This document shows, in pieces, positions 14,081 to 29,000 of a stretch of DNA of 64,000 nucleotides (within the stretch, counting starts at the first letter, position 1; each line of letters starts with the position of its first letter). The notes under the pieces were generated by a model. That model made no database searches. It was not told where the DNA came from and saw only the letters and a program-made list of their open reading frames with translations. The position numbers were made by a program, and so were the translations under genes. Source of the stretch: Cruorifilaria tuberocauda (lineage: Eukaryota > Nematoda > Chromadorea > Rhabditida > Onchocercidae); contig JABVXU010000014.1 in assembly GCA_013365365.1 (NCBI GenBank), positions 62,001 through 126,000 on the forward strand, written 5' to 3'.

Positions 14081-17000
14081 CTGCAACACAATACATTACA
14101 AATGTTGGCGATAAATTTTGCTAATTATTTTGCTCCTCATGATCAACAACGGACAGTGTGTTTTATGGTTTTATTCAAATCGTTTATATCATACATTGTA
14201 TCAATATATACCATCTAAAGATCCTTTTTGGCTGATGAGAGCAACTCTTGGAAGATAAGCTCTTCATAATTTCATTGAATTTAGGATAAAAATTGTAAAT
14301 TGACAAATTAAATTCGCAATATATTGCAAGAATTCTGTAACAATATCATGATTGTAGAAGATATTTGTCCAGATGGATAAATTAATCAGAAGAGTAGTAA
14401 AGAGGATTTTCTTCTGTGGTGATTGTCTCAGATGTACAGATTTTATTCGAATCAAGCTGAAACAAGGAAAAAAGAGGGTTAAAAAGACTGACCTGCATAA
14501 TAGAATGCGTGCCTGGTAATGGTACTTCTACCTGTGGAGGATTATTTAACCATTCGTAAAGACCATTGTATCGTGCGGCATGTTTGCACACCTCAAACGA
14601 TACGATCGGTCCACTCGAAGACATTTTCGATGCCGCCCTAAAAATAGATAAATGAATAATTGATTCGACGTCGAAAACACTAATTTTCTTGTTTCACAAA
14701 TGCATAATATTGGTAAGGCGACAATAACCCTATCACCATTCTTTCCTTTCTTCTCTTTTATTACTGCAGCCATTCATTCACCCCTCACAATATAAAACAT
14801 TACAAAATGTCCCTAAAATGGTTATAACATATACTATAAAAAACCTTCTTCATCTATTAAATAATAGCAAAAAATGATCGGTGTCGCTTATAGAATACCA
14901 ATCACTATGATTGATAAAACTTGGGGAATAAATTTTTCTTCTCACAAATAGATGATTTCAAAGGAAAAACATGCCAATTATAATAGAAAGCTAACAAGTA
15001 TTTATATTGTTCCACAAAAAAACCTAACAATGTTTCAAAACATACTCTTCTTGGCTGATGCCAACAAGCGATTGGCCATTGACAGAAAGTAACTGATCTC
15101 CAGATTCAAGACGACCATCCTTGAAATCAATAATTTTTTGGCTTTAAAATTTTCAAGTTACACCTCATTTAGTTATAATAGTTTAAAAAATTCTTTATCT
15201 AGCATGACATAACATATTTTTAAAATGTAATGGATTTAAAAAATGTAGGTTTCTTGAGGAATTTCATAGTCATTGTCTCACACGTTAACAAGTACTCCAT
15301 TTGCAAGCTAACACACACCCAATAACCTAATAATTTGTAGTATAAAAAATTTTTAAAAACATGAGAATTTCGGGAAAACATATTAAAATCTTTAAGTAAA
15401 GCAATTGGAATAAAAAACGGAATGTGAAATATGCAAAACATACCCGATGTGCGGCACTACCATCCACAACTTTCTTCACATAAATACCAATGGAATGTTC
15501 CCCAATCCCCTGAACCACGCAAAACATCATTTTAGAAATTGAAATATTTGAATGATTGCAGGAATAGAAAGTGCAGAATATTAATCCTTTTTCGGATAAC
15601 AAATATCCGGGTAAATTGTTGGATTAGGTTATGACAATAATAATCAATATGAATGTCAATTTTCATTTTTTACATAATTTTCAAACATCTGATATTATAT
15701 ATTGTATTGAAGAATAAAATCGTGCAGGAAGCAAAACGAATAAAGTATGAAAAATAGATGATAATGTATGAAGGTGGCAAAGCCACGTAGACAATTCTTA
15801 GAAAAGTGGTAAAATATAAGTATTCGGATTAGGAATATATTACAGTGAAACGAGCAATTCTGCTGCATAAAGTAGGTTATACAAGATATGATCAAGGTAT
15901 TAACTACGAGTTAATGACTTTGACTCAGCTTTATGACTTTGGTACAGAAGTATTTTCCATAATGAAAAGTTGACAGATCACTACTGACAGTACTGATACA
16001 ACGCCTACTAATGTTATCCTTGATATTTTGTAGATTGACAATGATAAGGCAAATTTTCTGTCGCTGATGTAATTTTAGATATCGTTACATTATGTGCATA
16101 TATATGCATATTTCATTTCTTCCCTTCCTCCACTAGATTTACTACCAATACCATCTTAATTCACATTTAAAACTGATAAAATTCAAGAAAAATAAAAATA
16201 ATCGAGTAAAAGGACTGAAAAATATGGTAGAAGAAAAAATAAATTTTATTTCTTATGAAGAGAATGGATAATGAGTTAAAATATGATACGATATTCCATC
16301 CTTTATTTTCTTTATCTTCCTTCCCTATTTGAGTTTTTCATCTTTAAAAATAGTTCAAGGTTCTAAAGTTGAAAAAAATTTATCAATACTGAATTTTGCT
16401 TTTAGTTTTTTTGTTATTCATGTCTATGACAATGTCATTAGTTGCGCTGAAAAACCACAATTAAATAAGTCAATCTTAACGAGAGTAGAGAAGAAAAAGG
16501 GGTAGAGGGATTTTAGTGAGATTTGTTATTTGATAATAAAATTTTATGACATCTTTCGTTCATCTGAAAAAAAAAGGCAGGCAAACTCACATAATGCAGA
16601 AAAACGAAAAATATTTTGTGATCCTATTAGATTGCCGATTTTAATAAAAAAATTTTGGAATAGAAGTGTAATGTAATAATATAAAGTGTACCTGAGCAGC
16701 TACAATACTTAATCCGATTCCACCAGTACCACGATTAATACTGATCGTTATAATCTCCGGATGCCGTTCCTAAAATTTATGAAACTTAAAAATTTCCTTT
16801 CCAATTATTCTTTTGATTTAAAGATCCAAAAGAAAACAAAATCAACTATATATAACCATATACAACTATCTTCTGCCATCTTGTTGAGTGTATTTATAAA
16901 AATAGATATTTTACTTTGTAAAATCAGGTTTCAAATCTCTATTAATGACACATATTTTATTAATGATCATTCAAACTGCACAACAAAATTTCCCGGAGTT

Positions 17001-20000
17001 AATTTGAAACTAAACAATCTTAATATTGATATCAAAAAATTTGGAAAATTCAGAATTTGATAATCTTTTGGAATGACTCTAAAAAACTATTTACTACCAA
17101 AAAAATGATTGATTCATTGCGTATTTCGAACTATTTCGTTTCTAGCCCAAATAGGATTAACAAACTAATAAATCAATCTACATGTAGGCCATCTTGACTA
17201 TAATTAGATTTATACAAACAAATGCTACTAGTGAAAAGATAAAATAGAGTACCAAATTATTTTTCAAATTCTGAAAAACGATTTAAGCACTTATTCTGAT
17301 AAATCTCAGTCCGTAGTAACTAGTAACCAAAACTATAGCTAGTTTAAACATACTAATAATAAATAATTTTCTTTCCATCATCCTCTTCTCGCCTACTCGG
17401 TATGAGAGATCAATCATAAAATTTTTAACATTCGACTATGGCGTCGGATGATCATAGATCGATTCAACAATTTTAAAAATCGAAAATTAAAAAAATCAAT
17501 CTAAAAACCTACTTGTCTGGATAGTGAATTTACATTGGACATCGACATTTGATTATGCAAATTGTCCGATAATGTTCCCATTTCTGAATTAATCGAATTT
17601 TTCTGCAATGAAAAGTTGACTGTCACATGACGATCACCTTTTGCAAAAGGAAATGTTTAGTCTTTTAAGAAATTTCCCAAACATTCTAATTAACTTCTTT
17701 CCAGTCAAGAATAAGAAGAAGGATTCATCGAGAAGCAAAAAAAAATAAAATGATTCGAAATATATATAAGAGATTCTTTTTTTTAAATTCTTGTGAATAA
17801 ATACATAAATTTGAACTTGAACTTGCAAAAAACATATACAAAATGGGCCACAAAAAAAAACGGATTAAAAAAATATAATAATTATCAAATATAAGAAAAG
17901 CGAACGAAATCAAATTAAAGATCTTATACGAAAAACATATAAAATTTCATAAGATGGATTACATGACCTTGTGAAAGAACTTTTCATGGAAAACTTTTGA
18001 CTTTTTTTTCTTTGAAAATTTTTTTTCAACCATCAATGTAATATAAACGAAATTCTTTTTTCACCAATGTAATATAAACGAAAAAAACAATTCGTTCCCG
18101 TTGAGATCTTCTTTCAGCCTATAAACGTAATATAAACGAAAAACACTTTCTGTTCCAACTTTTTACCCACTTTCTTTCTCTCTCTATTATATGGATCCAG
18201 TATTCCTCTTGACATAAATTACATCTCATGTAACATACGATTGGTTAGAAGCATTGAAATCAACGAAAAGAATACACTAAAGGCAGTTCGAATATATACA
18301 CATTTCTATTATTTATAATTCCTGATTTTAAAATAACTAGATACGCCTGCAGATCTTCAACTCTAATTTTATCCTCTGATATTTATAATTTGGATTAAAT
18401 GAAGAGTAGAGTGTGATCTCTTAAGTATAAGCCTTAAAGATACCCCCTAGAAAAATTAGTCTCAAAAAGAAAAATTGTACAGCTTGATCCCACAAGGTGA
18501 TAACGGTGCAACATTATTCTCACTATTAAGAAAGTTAATTCGATGACTTCGGTGAAGATGTGAGATGGAAGTTTCGTATGAAATTCGAATGCATTGTCCA
18601 AAATCAATTGGCATTACAAAAATATACGAAATTTTATTTACGGAGAATTTTAGCTTTTGTTTGAAAAAAGCACCTACCAAAATATCTATCTATCGAAACA
18701 TAATTATCAATCAAAAAAGTGTTTCATTTCTCATCTTTCCGAGTGATCAAGTACTTTGGACACTATGGAAATAAATTATGAAAATTATGAAAGACACGCA
18801 TTCATACAGACGCACATTAACATGGATAAACACACACGCCCATTCACATTATTAGTTCTTTTGATTAAAATTTCCTTACAATTCAAATTTACAAAAGGAC
18901 TTCAAAAAATATAGAAGAGAAAAATAAAAATACTCTGGTAAAACAGTGGAAATGAGGTTATTTCCGATAAAAAAATATCATCAAAAGTATGCGAATTCAT
19001 CAATCGGCACTTTTACATTACTAGAAGACCGATATATTTGATTAATAACATTCACATTCTAGTACACTTGTCATTTTAATCAATGACTTTTCCTTTTATA
19101 ATCTCCTTCAGTAAGTTACTTTTTTCTTTGTCGTCCTTCATCTTTGTGGTTCCTTAAATCAAAAGACAACCCCACAATAAGAATATAAACTACCAAAAAA
19201 TGATGGATTTCTGTAATACAACTCATTCATAAACTACATGCAATTATATCACAAAAATTGTAAGACAAATGGAAATGGTATTGACCTAGAGTGATCGAAA
19301 AGCCGTATGACAAAAAAAAGAAAAAAGACCAATTGCGCAGTTATAAGTTATTATCGCTGGATTAAAACTAGATTCGCAATCATTTCCTAGGATTTAGCAT
19401 ATACCTTTAATCTTTGCAGCGATCCGGTCATTTTTGTAGGTTCTTCGATGACAGGTCTAGCTTTCAAATAAACTGTCCAACTGCCTGAGGAATGATTTTG
19501 TGGATGAAAACGACATAAACCTGAAAAATTTTGCTGCAACCCAAATGATTTTTTTTGCAGAAATATTAGTTCTTCATAGCAGAAATTGAGAATCTAAATC
19601 TTTTTAAGATCTTAAATACTGAGGAAATCACAAAAAATCGGATCAAGTTTGAGAAAAAAATTTAGTGCAATTCATTACCTTGTGCTTGCAAATTACTAAT
19701 TACTTCAGCAAAAGCAGGAGAAAGTCCACGGATGAGATCTGAAAATGACTTCTTTTCATATTTTTCTAATCACTTATTAAACTATCTTTAAAATCTATGT
19801 AATGAAAGAATGAACATATCGATTTCATTTCTGAATTATTTAATATATTTAAATGATAAAAACAAATAAATATTTTGACAGACATCCAGGATGCTGCGCT
19901 GTATTAAAAAATAATAATATGAAAAAATTGTTGTGTATCTTTCAATGTCTGCATTACAGTTCTCCTGGAAGAACAACACGAATGAACGTATTCGAGAGAT

Positions 20001-23000
20001 GTGCAGAATGGGTTTCTGGATATAAAGTTTGAACAAGACATCGAATTAAATAATTTTAATAAAGATAAAGAACAGAAAATGAAATAAAACCTGGAGAATA
20101 ACCATCCTGAGGAAGGAGGAATGGCAGTTGTAGCTGTGGCTCTTCCTCAAGTTGTATGGATGCTTCATCTTGTGTTGCCATCACATCTGCATGTATTTCC
20201 GCAAGCCGTACAATACTTTCAATTAGTTCCTTTAAGATTGGCTCTTCCCCAACATCTAGCACTATATGTTCAAGGAACCAACGAACCTTAAAAATTTGTA
20301 TACTACCCAACAATTACGCAGATTTTCAAACGCGATAAAAAAAATATTTGATTTCCATCGATTTATATATATATATATATATATAAATAACTTTATATTA
20401 ATATCCGTTCATACTAATAAATCTCGAAACAAAACCCAGAAGCTTTAAATGGAATCCAATGGGCTTTAATAAATTGTTCTACCAGATTCTTATAAAAACA
20501 TAACCGCAATTATGTGATAATTACCGGTTGCAAACACTTCTTTGTCTATATATTAGCCTGCAACCAAATCTGAGAATGGAAGAATTATAGATTTTTAAAG
20601 GCATTCGACTGGCAAAACTTTTTGTTCTAAGATAAAATATTCCGAGACTAAAGGAAATTTAAAAGCTAGCACCTGCACACTATTCAATTTGTAGCAAGTA
20701 GCACCCAAACTACTAATATGATCAACAGTTTTCGGAGTTACAAGAAGAATTATTGCTTGATTGATACGATCCATGTGACATTCAGCAGCCAATTCCAATC
20801 CTTGATGGTAGGCCCATTCATTTACGTAACCAAGACGGGTTCGGAGCCTGAAAATTATAAAATAAGTTCTACCAAAACAATCTGCAATAGAATTAATAGT
20901 ATTCGAACAAACAGTAAATCGAAGATCACTAATTAAATAAACTATTATAAATTAAACTGTTTTTACATTTAAACCACTGACATTTCAAATATATTTCAAA
21001 TAATCTACAGCATGCAATTATGATTACAAAAGATTTCGTGCCATAAATTATCTGAAAAAATAGGATTCGACTCTACCTCAAGAGAGAGAGAATTTTTACA
21101 ATAGATTTTTAGTACATTGCATTAGCAAATAGTATTTTAACACTTAATAAATTGCAAGTATTATACTAATTGTTTCAACAAATTGATTCCTGCCATATAT
21201 TTTTCTTACTAAATAATATTCATATCAAGTCAGTGAACTTGCACTTGAAATTAACTTTAATTGGAATAGTTGCAGCTTTAAACATACCGAACACCGAAGG
21301 CTCGACTGCAGTAAGGTATACCGGACGAAGATACAAGCCAATTGAAGAGTATCACATTGATGTAATAAAATAATTGCGAGAATAACTGAATCGTTAACGC
21401 TGCATTCAACCGACAACGACGTAACAAATACATAATTTCCTCCAATTTCGCAACCATGTCACCTGAAACACGAGTTTGAATTAGAAAATTATGTCAAAAT
21501 TTTGAAATACTGTTTTCAGAAATATTGATAAAAATTAGTAATCCGCTGAAACAAATAAAGAATTACTTTTATTTTATCCAACCCAGTTCGTCCCTAAACA
21601 TCTGAAATGGTATGAATAACATGAAATCCACAAAATAACCTGCCTTGACGCCTAAGCTATTGAATTTCAAAAAGTTTCTAAAAGAGATGTAAACAACTAT
21701 TATAAACGTAACCATTAAACCTCTATCAAATTTAGAAATTTCCATCTCCTGATAAAAAAAGAACACATACGTGAAGCGGATCGATCATCCAAGAATGCAT
21801 CTCTAATTGAATTCAAGGCGCTGTCCAAACTACTTTTTAATACTGTTCCCAGCACTTCAAACGTCTTTTCAACACAATCAGCTAAAATCTGCTGAGGCAT
21901 ACCACGTGACAATAATGACAAGTCGATATCCTGTTTGAAGAAATTCAACAATTCGCTTGAATTTGCTAGCCAAAATCCCAAAGACTCTTGCGATTGTCGT
22001 TGCTATAATGTTTTATTTTCGGAACTTAACTGGAAAAAAAAAAAGCTCGCTGCATTTAAGCCTCTCCGGAATCACGCATAATTATTATACATAGAAAAGT
22101 CATTAAAATCTTCTGGAATTTCATTATAAAAACTGCTAAACCTGAGATCGAAGACAATGATAATCAGTCAATTAGTTTGCTCAATATCTTTCTTTTGAGA
22201 ATTTTTTCTGCAAGAAAACTATTCGAACACCATGAATATATATTCTACAGTAATTTATTGAACTGAAACCAATTCAAAAACCTTTGAAATAAGAAGAAAA
22301 CGATTGGCAGCTTTTGTCAAAAACAGCTGTAGTCGAGTTCGGCTATCGGCAATAGAAACCGTCTGCGAAGGAAATAGAAGACGATGACGTGCGACCACGT
22401 ATACGACGTATGCTGGCGTAAGTTTGAACTGTGCATCTTCTCTTTCAGGACAAATTAATCGATGCAGAAACTCGTCTTCAACTATAGAAAAAATTGTATA
22501 AATATTTGACATTGCAAAAAAGGAGCATATTTTTGAAATATAGACAAAATTGATATTCTCCTAATTGCTTAAAAAATCGTTCTTTGTTTGATAGACTTTT
22601 TCAATAGATACGCATAATGAAGTTTGTTATTTTGAAAAAAATTTTTGCCCAAAAATTACAAACCTTCTTCTCTAACTTCAGCTAATGCTGGTAACGTATC
22701 AGTAGTATACATTGGTTTCTCGTTTCCAAGTCTATTTATGGTAGATGTTAAAACATTTCCGCACTTCCCACTTATTGTTGACGGTGGTGTTAATCTGAAA
22801 TAGTGAAATAATTTTATTTTGAAGAATAAGATTGACTAAAGAGAAGGTAATTTTTCATATAATAATGGTATAGAAATAATTGGATCTTAAGATAATCATT
22901 TTTTCATGGAAAGCTGGCGTTTGGTCCATGGATAAGCAGTGCTAAGCTGAACTCAATAATGGGATAAGCGATGCTAAACCGGGTTAATGCTAAATAAAAA

Positions 23001-26000
23001 ACAAAAAGATCAAAGATGGAAGATAAGCTAGAGAGATGTGCTTATAGAAAATATGAAAATAATTTGAAACAATTAGGAAAGTATTAAAATAAGAGCTGAA
23101 TTAGTGTTGATTTTGTTCGATAACGATGCTAGATAGGTTAGGTAGTCGATTGTACGATAGCTGCTCATATTTTATGTAAATAGTTAAGAAATCATAGTCA
23201 CAGCGAGGAGATGCAGTGTGACAATTTATGGATAATTTGAATAGACATTTCAGAAAAAGATAAAATTTTAAGAGGAAAGGTAAGAAACAGCATAAAAAGA
23301 AAATTTTAACTCCAAAGAAAAATGGAACCACTTTCTTGAGTACACTTCAAAATCCACAAACGACGAAGATCACTCAAATTTTATGCATTTATTAAAACTC
23401 TGTAACAAGAAAACTTTCCGATATCTTAGTAAATATTAGAATTAATTGATAATTGTCTAATTTTTCTGGAAAATTAATTTCATTATTAATTACTGAATTA
23501 TCTGGAAAATTAGTCTTATTATTTTTGTTACCACTAAAAAATTTAAAAGTGCATTACGTGTCATAATCAGCAAATAATATCAGAGTTGACGAATACTAAA
23601 TTAATTTTGGATAAAAATTGGTAAAACAATAAACATCGAAGTCGGTGAGAATTTCAGTTAATGGAAACAATAATTTATCAATTTAAAAATAAAGTAAATT
23701 TATATTTCCAAATGAAAATTTTTAAAAAAACTCAAGAATTCTCTATATTTGAATAAGGAGAAAAGGAAAATTGAATTTGACTTGGAAATATGTTATGCGA
23801 CTAAAATTAATTTTTTTTTAATATAAATGACTTTGTAAAAACGCAATTTTAACAGCTTACATTTGATTGAATAAATCAGATGATATCGTTTGACTAACTG
23901 TTAGTTCATTTGTTTTATTAGCAGTAGCAGCAATATCTAATGGAATATCGTTCGTTGATTTACATCTCATATGGGCTGCTAAACCTGGAAGTGGTATGCC
24001 AAGGAGATGCAAGCTTCTGTTTGAACCAGGATGATGATTAACCGAGAAGGATGATGATAACAGTTTTGTATTTTTAATTGGAGTCGATATCATATTGCCA
24101 GCAATATCGAACGTTGTCTCCATTCTTTTCACACTCCTTGGTAAGAATAAGAAAAAAAAGAAAAAAAACAAATTCTGTAAAAAAGTGATAACGCAATGAC
24201 TCCTAAACGAAAAAATGAATTTAAGCAGAAAAGAAATATAGAGTAGTATTGATTCGTTCAAATTTAATTTAAATTTATCAAAAATTCACACTGTTTTTGA
24301 CCTGCAGAACTTTTAAACATCTCATCATCAAAAAGTGAAAATGTTTCCAATGCAAGAAATTTATGTTTTCGAGAAAAAATCCTGACATTTAAAATTGTGA
24401 TGGTTTCTAATAAGAAAAAAGATCGCCAGGGTGAAGGGGAAAAACTCTGTCTCTGTGATTAAATATATCGAAAAAAATAACGTGTGACACAGGTAACTTG
24501 AATATCACTAACACCCTATTTCATATACTACAAAAACATAAGTTTTAAATTAAACACCGCACAGCTTCCTGACGTATTTCGAATATCTATATTTTCAGAA
24601 TGTACATGCCTAATCATAATCCAGACCTAGCTAAACGCCTTCACTTTAAAAATGAAGATACATATAATAGGGATAGTATTTGAACAGAAAAGAAAGACAA
24701 GCCGATAACTATCACTTCGACAATTGATCGCACGATTATGTTCTTATCAGTAACTACCAAATTAAACAAATAGAAATAAAATTCCCATCCCACCACATAC
24801 AAATAAGCTATTTCCACATTCTATGTCACTGAGAATAAAATTAAGGTTTTGGTTAATATCAACAAAAAAAATCTCTTTCAAAACCTCCTTTATTATTTTA
24901 ATAAAATACGTTGCTCTTCTCACTGTAACTTTCACCTTTTCAATATTTCTAGAAATTTCCTAAAATTTTCGAAGAAAAATTCAGAAGAACAAAACAGTTA
25001 AGAAGTCAGAAATATTATATAAATGAAAAAATAATAGCAATCAAAAAATACAGATAATATAGAAGTATTAATTTGATTTTTTTTACCATGATTCATAGCA
25101 ATAACATCCATCACTTGGAAATATGCTAAAGTCACTTTGGCTACAATATCTCCATTCATATATAGAAATGATAATGTGAATTTAGTTTCGCTGCTAATTT
25201 GAAATGAATATTTATGATTGATTAAATAAAGTATGAATCATCAAAAATGAATAAATACACAAAGCTATATATGAATGTGTGCTTATAAGTGTATGTATTG
25301 GTAGGGTTTTCAAATATAAAACATATCAACGTAACACTTATTCCAGGCAAAAAAAAAGCAAAATGAGAAAGGAAGAAAAATCATTCACATATTCCACTGT
25401 TCTTTTGAAATAAGCATTTGTATATATTATGCAAATATGTTTAAATAAATTAAATACAACCGAAATGGAAGACTACGGACCATGAAATGATAAAACTTAT
25501 GGTAATGGAAAAAATGATACCACAAAATCAAATACCCACCACTACTTCTCTCACAATTTTCTTTGCATTGTTTCAGAATTTAAATCATTTTTTTGAATAA
25601 AAATAATTTTTGAAAATCCATCATTTTTCTTTTATCAATTTTCCTCGCAATTTGGGCTATCGTTTTCTAAATTACTTCTTATCCAAATTTCTTCTTTGAT
25701 TCGCGTAATTTTTTTAAATTTATGATTTTTTTATACGGCAATCAAATTATTATTTTTCATTATAAAGTGAAAAATGAAAACCAAAGTTTCGATTTTTGCC
25801 GTGAACTGCAGTAATTTTACTTAAAAATTTTCCATTATCTGTATTAGTTTTAATTCCTTATTTTTAGCTAAATTTATTATCCCAAAATCAATTATTCTCA
25901 TAAACTGCAGAATTTTGGCCAGAAAAAAATTAACATTCACGCTTAAATTCATTATTTATTTTTCAGAAACAAGCCTGGAATGAAGAACCAAGGAGCTGCC

Positions 26001-29000
26001 ATGAATAATGCACAGTAACACTACTCTATATGAAGTACATACGAAAATACTTTTGCTATCAACGATGTTCTATCCAAACAGTGAGTCATGTATTATTGTA
26101 GCGTGCTGTATCATTTTATAAGACATTCTTCGAAGAGAGTACAAAATACTCAATACGATTTAATTCAGGTTTTCTAAACAATAAGATAAGCATTGAGAAT
26201 GCTTCTTCCTCAAAATGTAATATAGAAAAAATATTAGATAAACAAAGATGTGTTTATAGCTGAACAAAAAAACGAAAAAAGAAAAGGAAAAAAGAAAATG
26301 TTAAGCCGATAGTACAGAATGTTTCTTGTGGATTATTCTAAAAAAACGAGATATTAGATATTTGAGAATAATTTTTCTAAACCCTCCAAAAAACGATTGA
26401 AACTATTTTTTTTTGCAGACTTTACATGAAAATAAAAAATGACAATGATTATAAATATTTTGAAGTTACTAAAAAAACTAGCACTTAATATAAGGCATAT
26501 AAAATGAAATTCTCAAAAAGAGCTGAACGAAAACGGTAATATGTCGAATGAGATCATTAATCAGTGAGTGGATTCTATTTTTGTTAAACTCACTTCATTA
26601 ATATTTGAACTATTGAAAAAGCTTTTGTGCCTTTTCTTTTCCTTCTTCTTTTAAATAGTCCCAATTAAATTTTCCGGATTTAAATTTCATATTTGGTTAT
26701 TAAGTTGCCCATACATGAAAAAAAAAGGTGAACATAAGACTGACCTCCTCAATGCTGGCATTATTTCCAGCCTATTACAGTTTCCATTAATCGCATGCAT
26801 CTTCCCAGAATCCTGAAATTAGTAGCACCGCACATCCAGGAGCCCAAATAATTCAAAATGTTTAAAATGAAAAAGACTATATTGTCTTTTAAATTTTTAG
26901 TTACAATAATTTATAGATTACGAAATTTTCAAAATTAATATCCAAAACCTCAATAAACTAACCCAAGCACTTAGATAACGGAACATATGACTGTAACCAA
27001 TACCGATTATGTTCCCATCACGAAGAGCTATGGTTTGAGAAATACGTTGACCATCGACCTGTAATTTCAAATTATTTAAATTCGAAATTCCATTTTGTTC
27101 TATCCCTTTCAAAACGCCAAATATTAAAAAACAAACCTCAATATAAGCATTTTGATCGGATGGTGTGATTGTCACAACACCGTCTTGATAATTGATGACT
27201 GCGTGTCGAGGTCTAATATGTTGGCCATCCAGAAACAACCCCATTGAACGATCTGAACCAATACCCATCACGCCAAATGGAATATATATTGGCTTCATTT
27301 CTGGGATTTCTTTACAATCTAAATTTCATAGAGTTATAAATTCAATAGATTTTTTTAAATGAAAAATAGTGGAGATGGCTAAAAGCAGAAGTTGAAAATA
27401 AGCAATCAGAGATGGGACAAAATAGTCCTCAAAACTGATAATTATAGCTTACCTAAAGTTAATTGTAAAAGACATGGTTTGACGGCAAACAGATTTTGCA
27501 AGCGCAGAATTTGTGAAGCTCCATTGCTGAACTTATGTGGATCAGTGTAACTGACGCCAAGTGCTACAGTTGATGATATTGATGAATGACGGACATGCTG
27601 TCTTGGTACTTCAGATGATTGCTGTTTAACAACAAAAAAAATCTCTTCTGATGGGTCTGGTATACGATTGGCCAAGCTAATCAATGGATATTCATTATAA
27701 TCCATTATTCGTTCACGTCGACTGATATTTAGAAATCGCAAATCGCTTAATGAACGAGAAAACTTCGTGGAAACTGGTATCACCATCTGTAAAAGTTGAA
27801 TTATTTTTTTTTTCTGATGCTGCAATAATTTTATATCAATATATAAGGTTTTGGGAAAATAAGTAACCAAATTTAAGCGACTAAATTCAGTCATTGGACA
27901 TGATTTTTGTATTATTGACATTACAAAATGTTGAATAGCTATTATTAAGTTAATGGTATTGCAGTTACAGAGAACATCGTACTATTTTGTATTTAAAAGA
28001 CGAATAAGAATATTATACCTCAACCAAAACGTAATCTTCCACATTTCTGTTGACACCATATTTTTCTAACACTTCCTTCAAAATTCTACTTGCAGTATCA
28101 CGCACTGATACAAGAAGTGTGACGTACGGCCGACTTGGTTCTAATTCATAGCCATAAATCTTCAAACTACCACCTAAAACATGAAATGAAATAACTTAAA
28201 AATCTGTTTTTCATTCTTTTTAACTGTTAAGAATTTTTGACGCACTATATAAATCAATAAAGCTTCATGCATTACACTTTTATGTATTGAAACTAAGTAT
28301 TGAATGGTAGAGGAGCTTCTCTCAAAATCATCAGATTAAAATTATTTATCATTAAATATCTTCAGCTATACAGGATATTTTGAATCGATGTCTACTGACA
28401 GATGTATCATTATTGAGAACAGCCGTTCTCAAAGAACATCGGATGGAATGTCGTACACTATCACCGAAAAATACGTCGAGTTAGGATTTTCCTAGCAAAA
28501 TGTAAGACTGATCATTTAACGATGCGTCATTCATAACGCAACGCCGGTAATTTGTCCCAAAATTATCATATTGCACGTGTAAGACCGCCAATTAACACTT
28601 TTAATCGCTAATTAGCTTCTCAAGACCGTGCGAAAAACCGAGACTTTAAGCCATTTAAACAATTTACCGTAGCAAATTATCAATCAAACCTACAAATCTA
28701 CTCATCTGCCAATTAAAAAGTTGTGTATGTAGAAAATTTAAATAAATAATTTAATGTTTACTTGGATTTTGAAATTCTCAGAAATTTCTAAAATTTGAAA
28801 GCTTTAATAGTTGTCCTTATTCCTAGAATTAAACATTATTGCATTTTTCTATCAGCTTCTAACCTTTATTTTCAAAATTATATGAAACCTTCATGCTGCT
28901 ATTTTCATATCTTTTCCTACTTTTTGATTTTAAAAAGGGGTAATTACTTCTGCATAACTTCTTGTTTCAAAAAAGTAAACAGCAAGTACACTTTTTTGCA

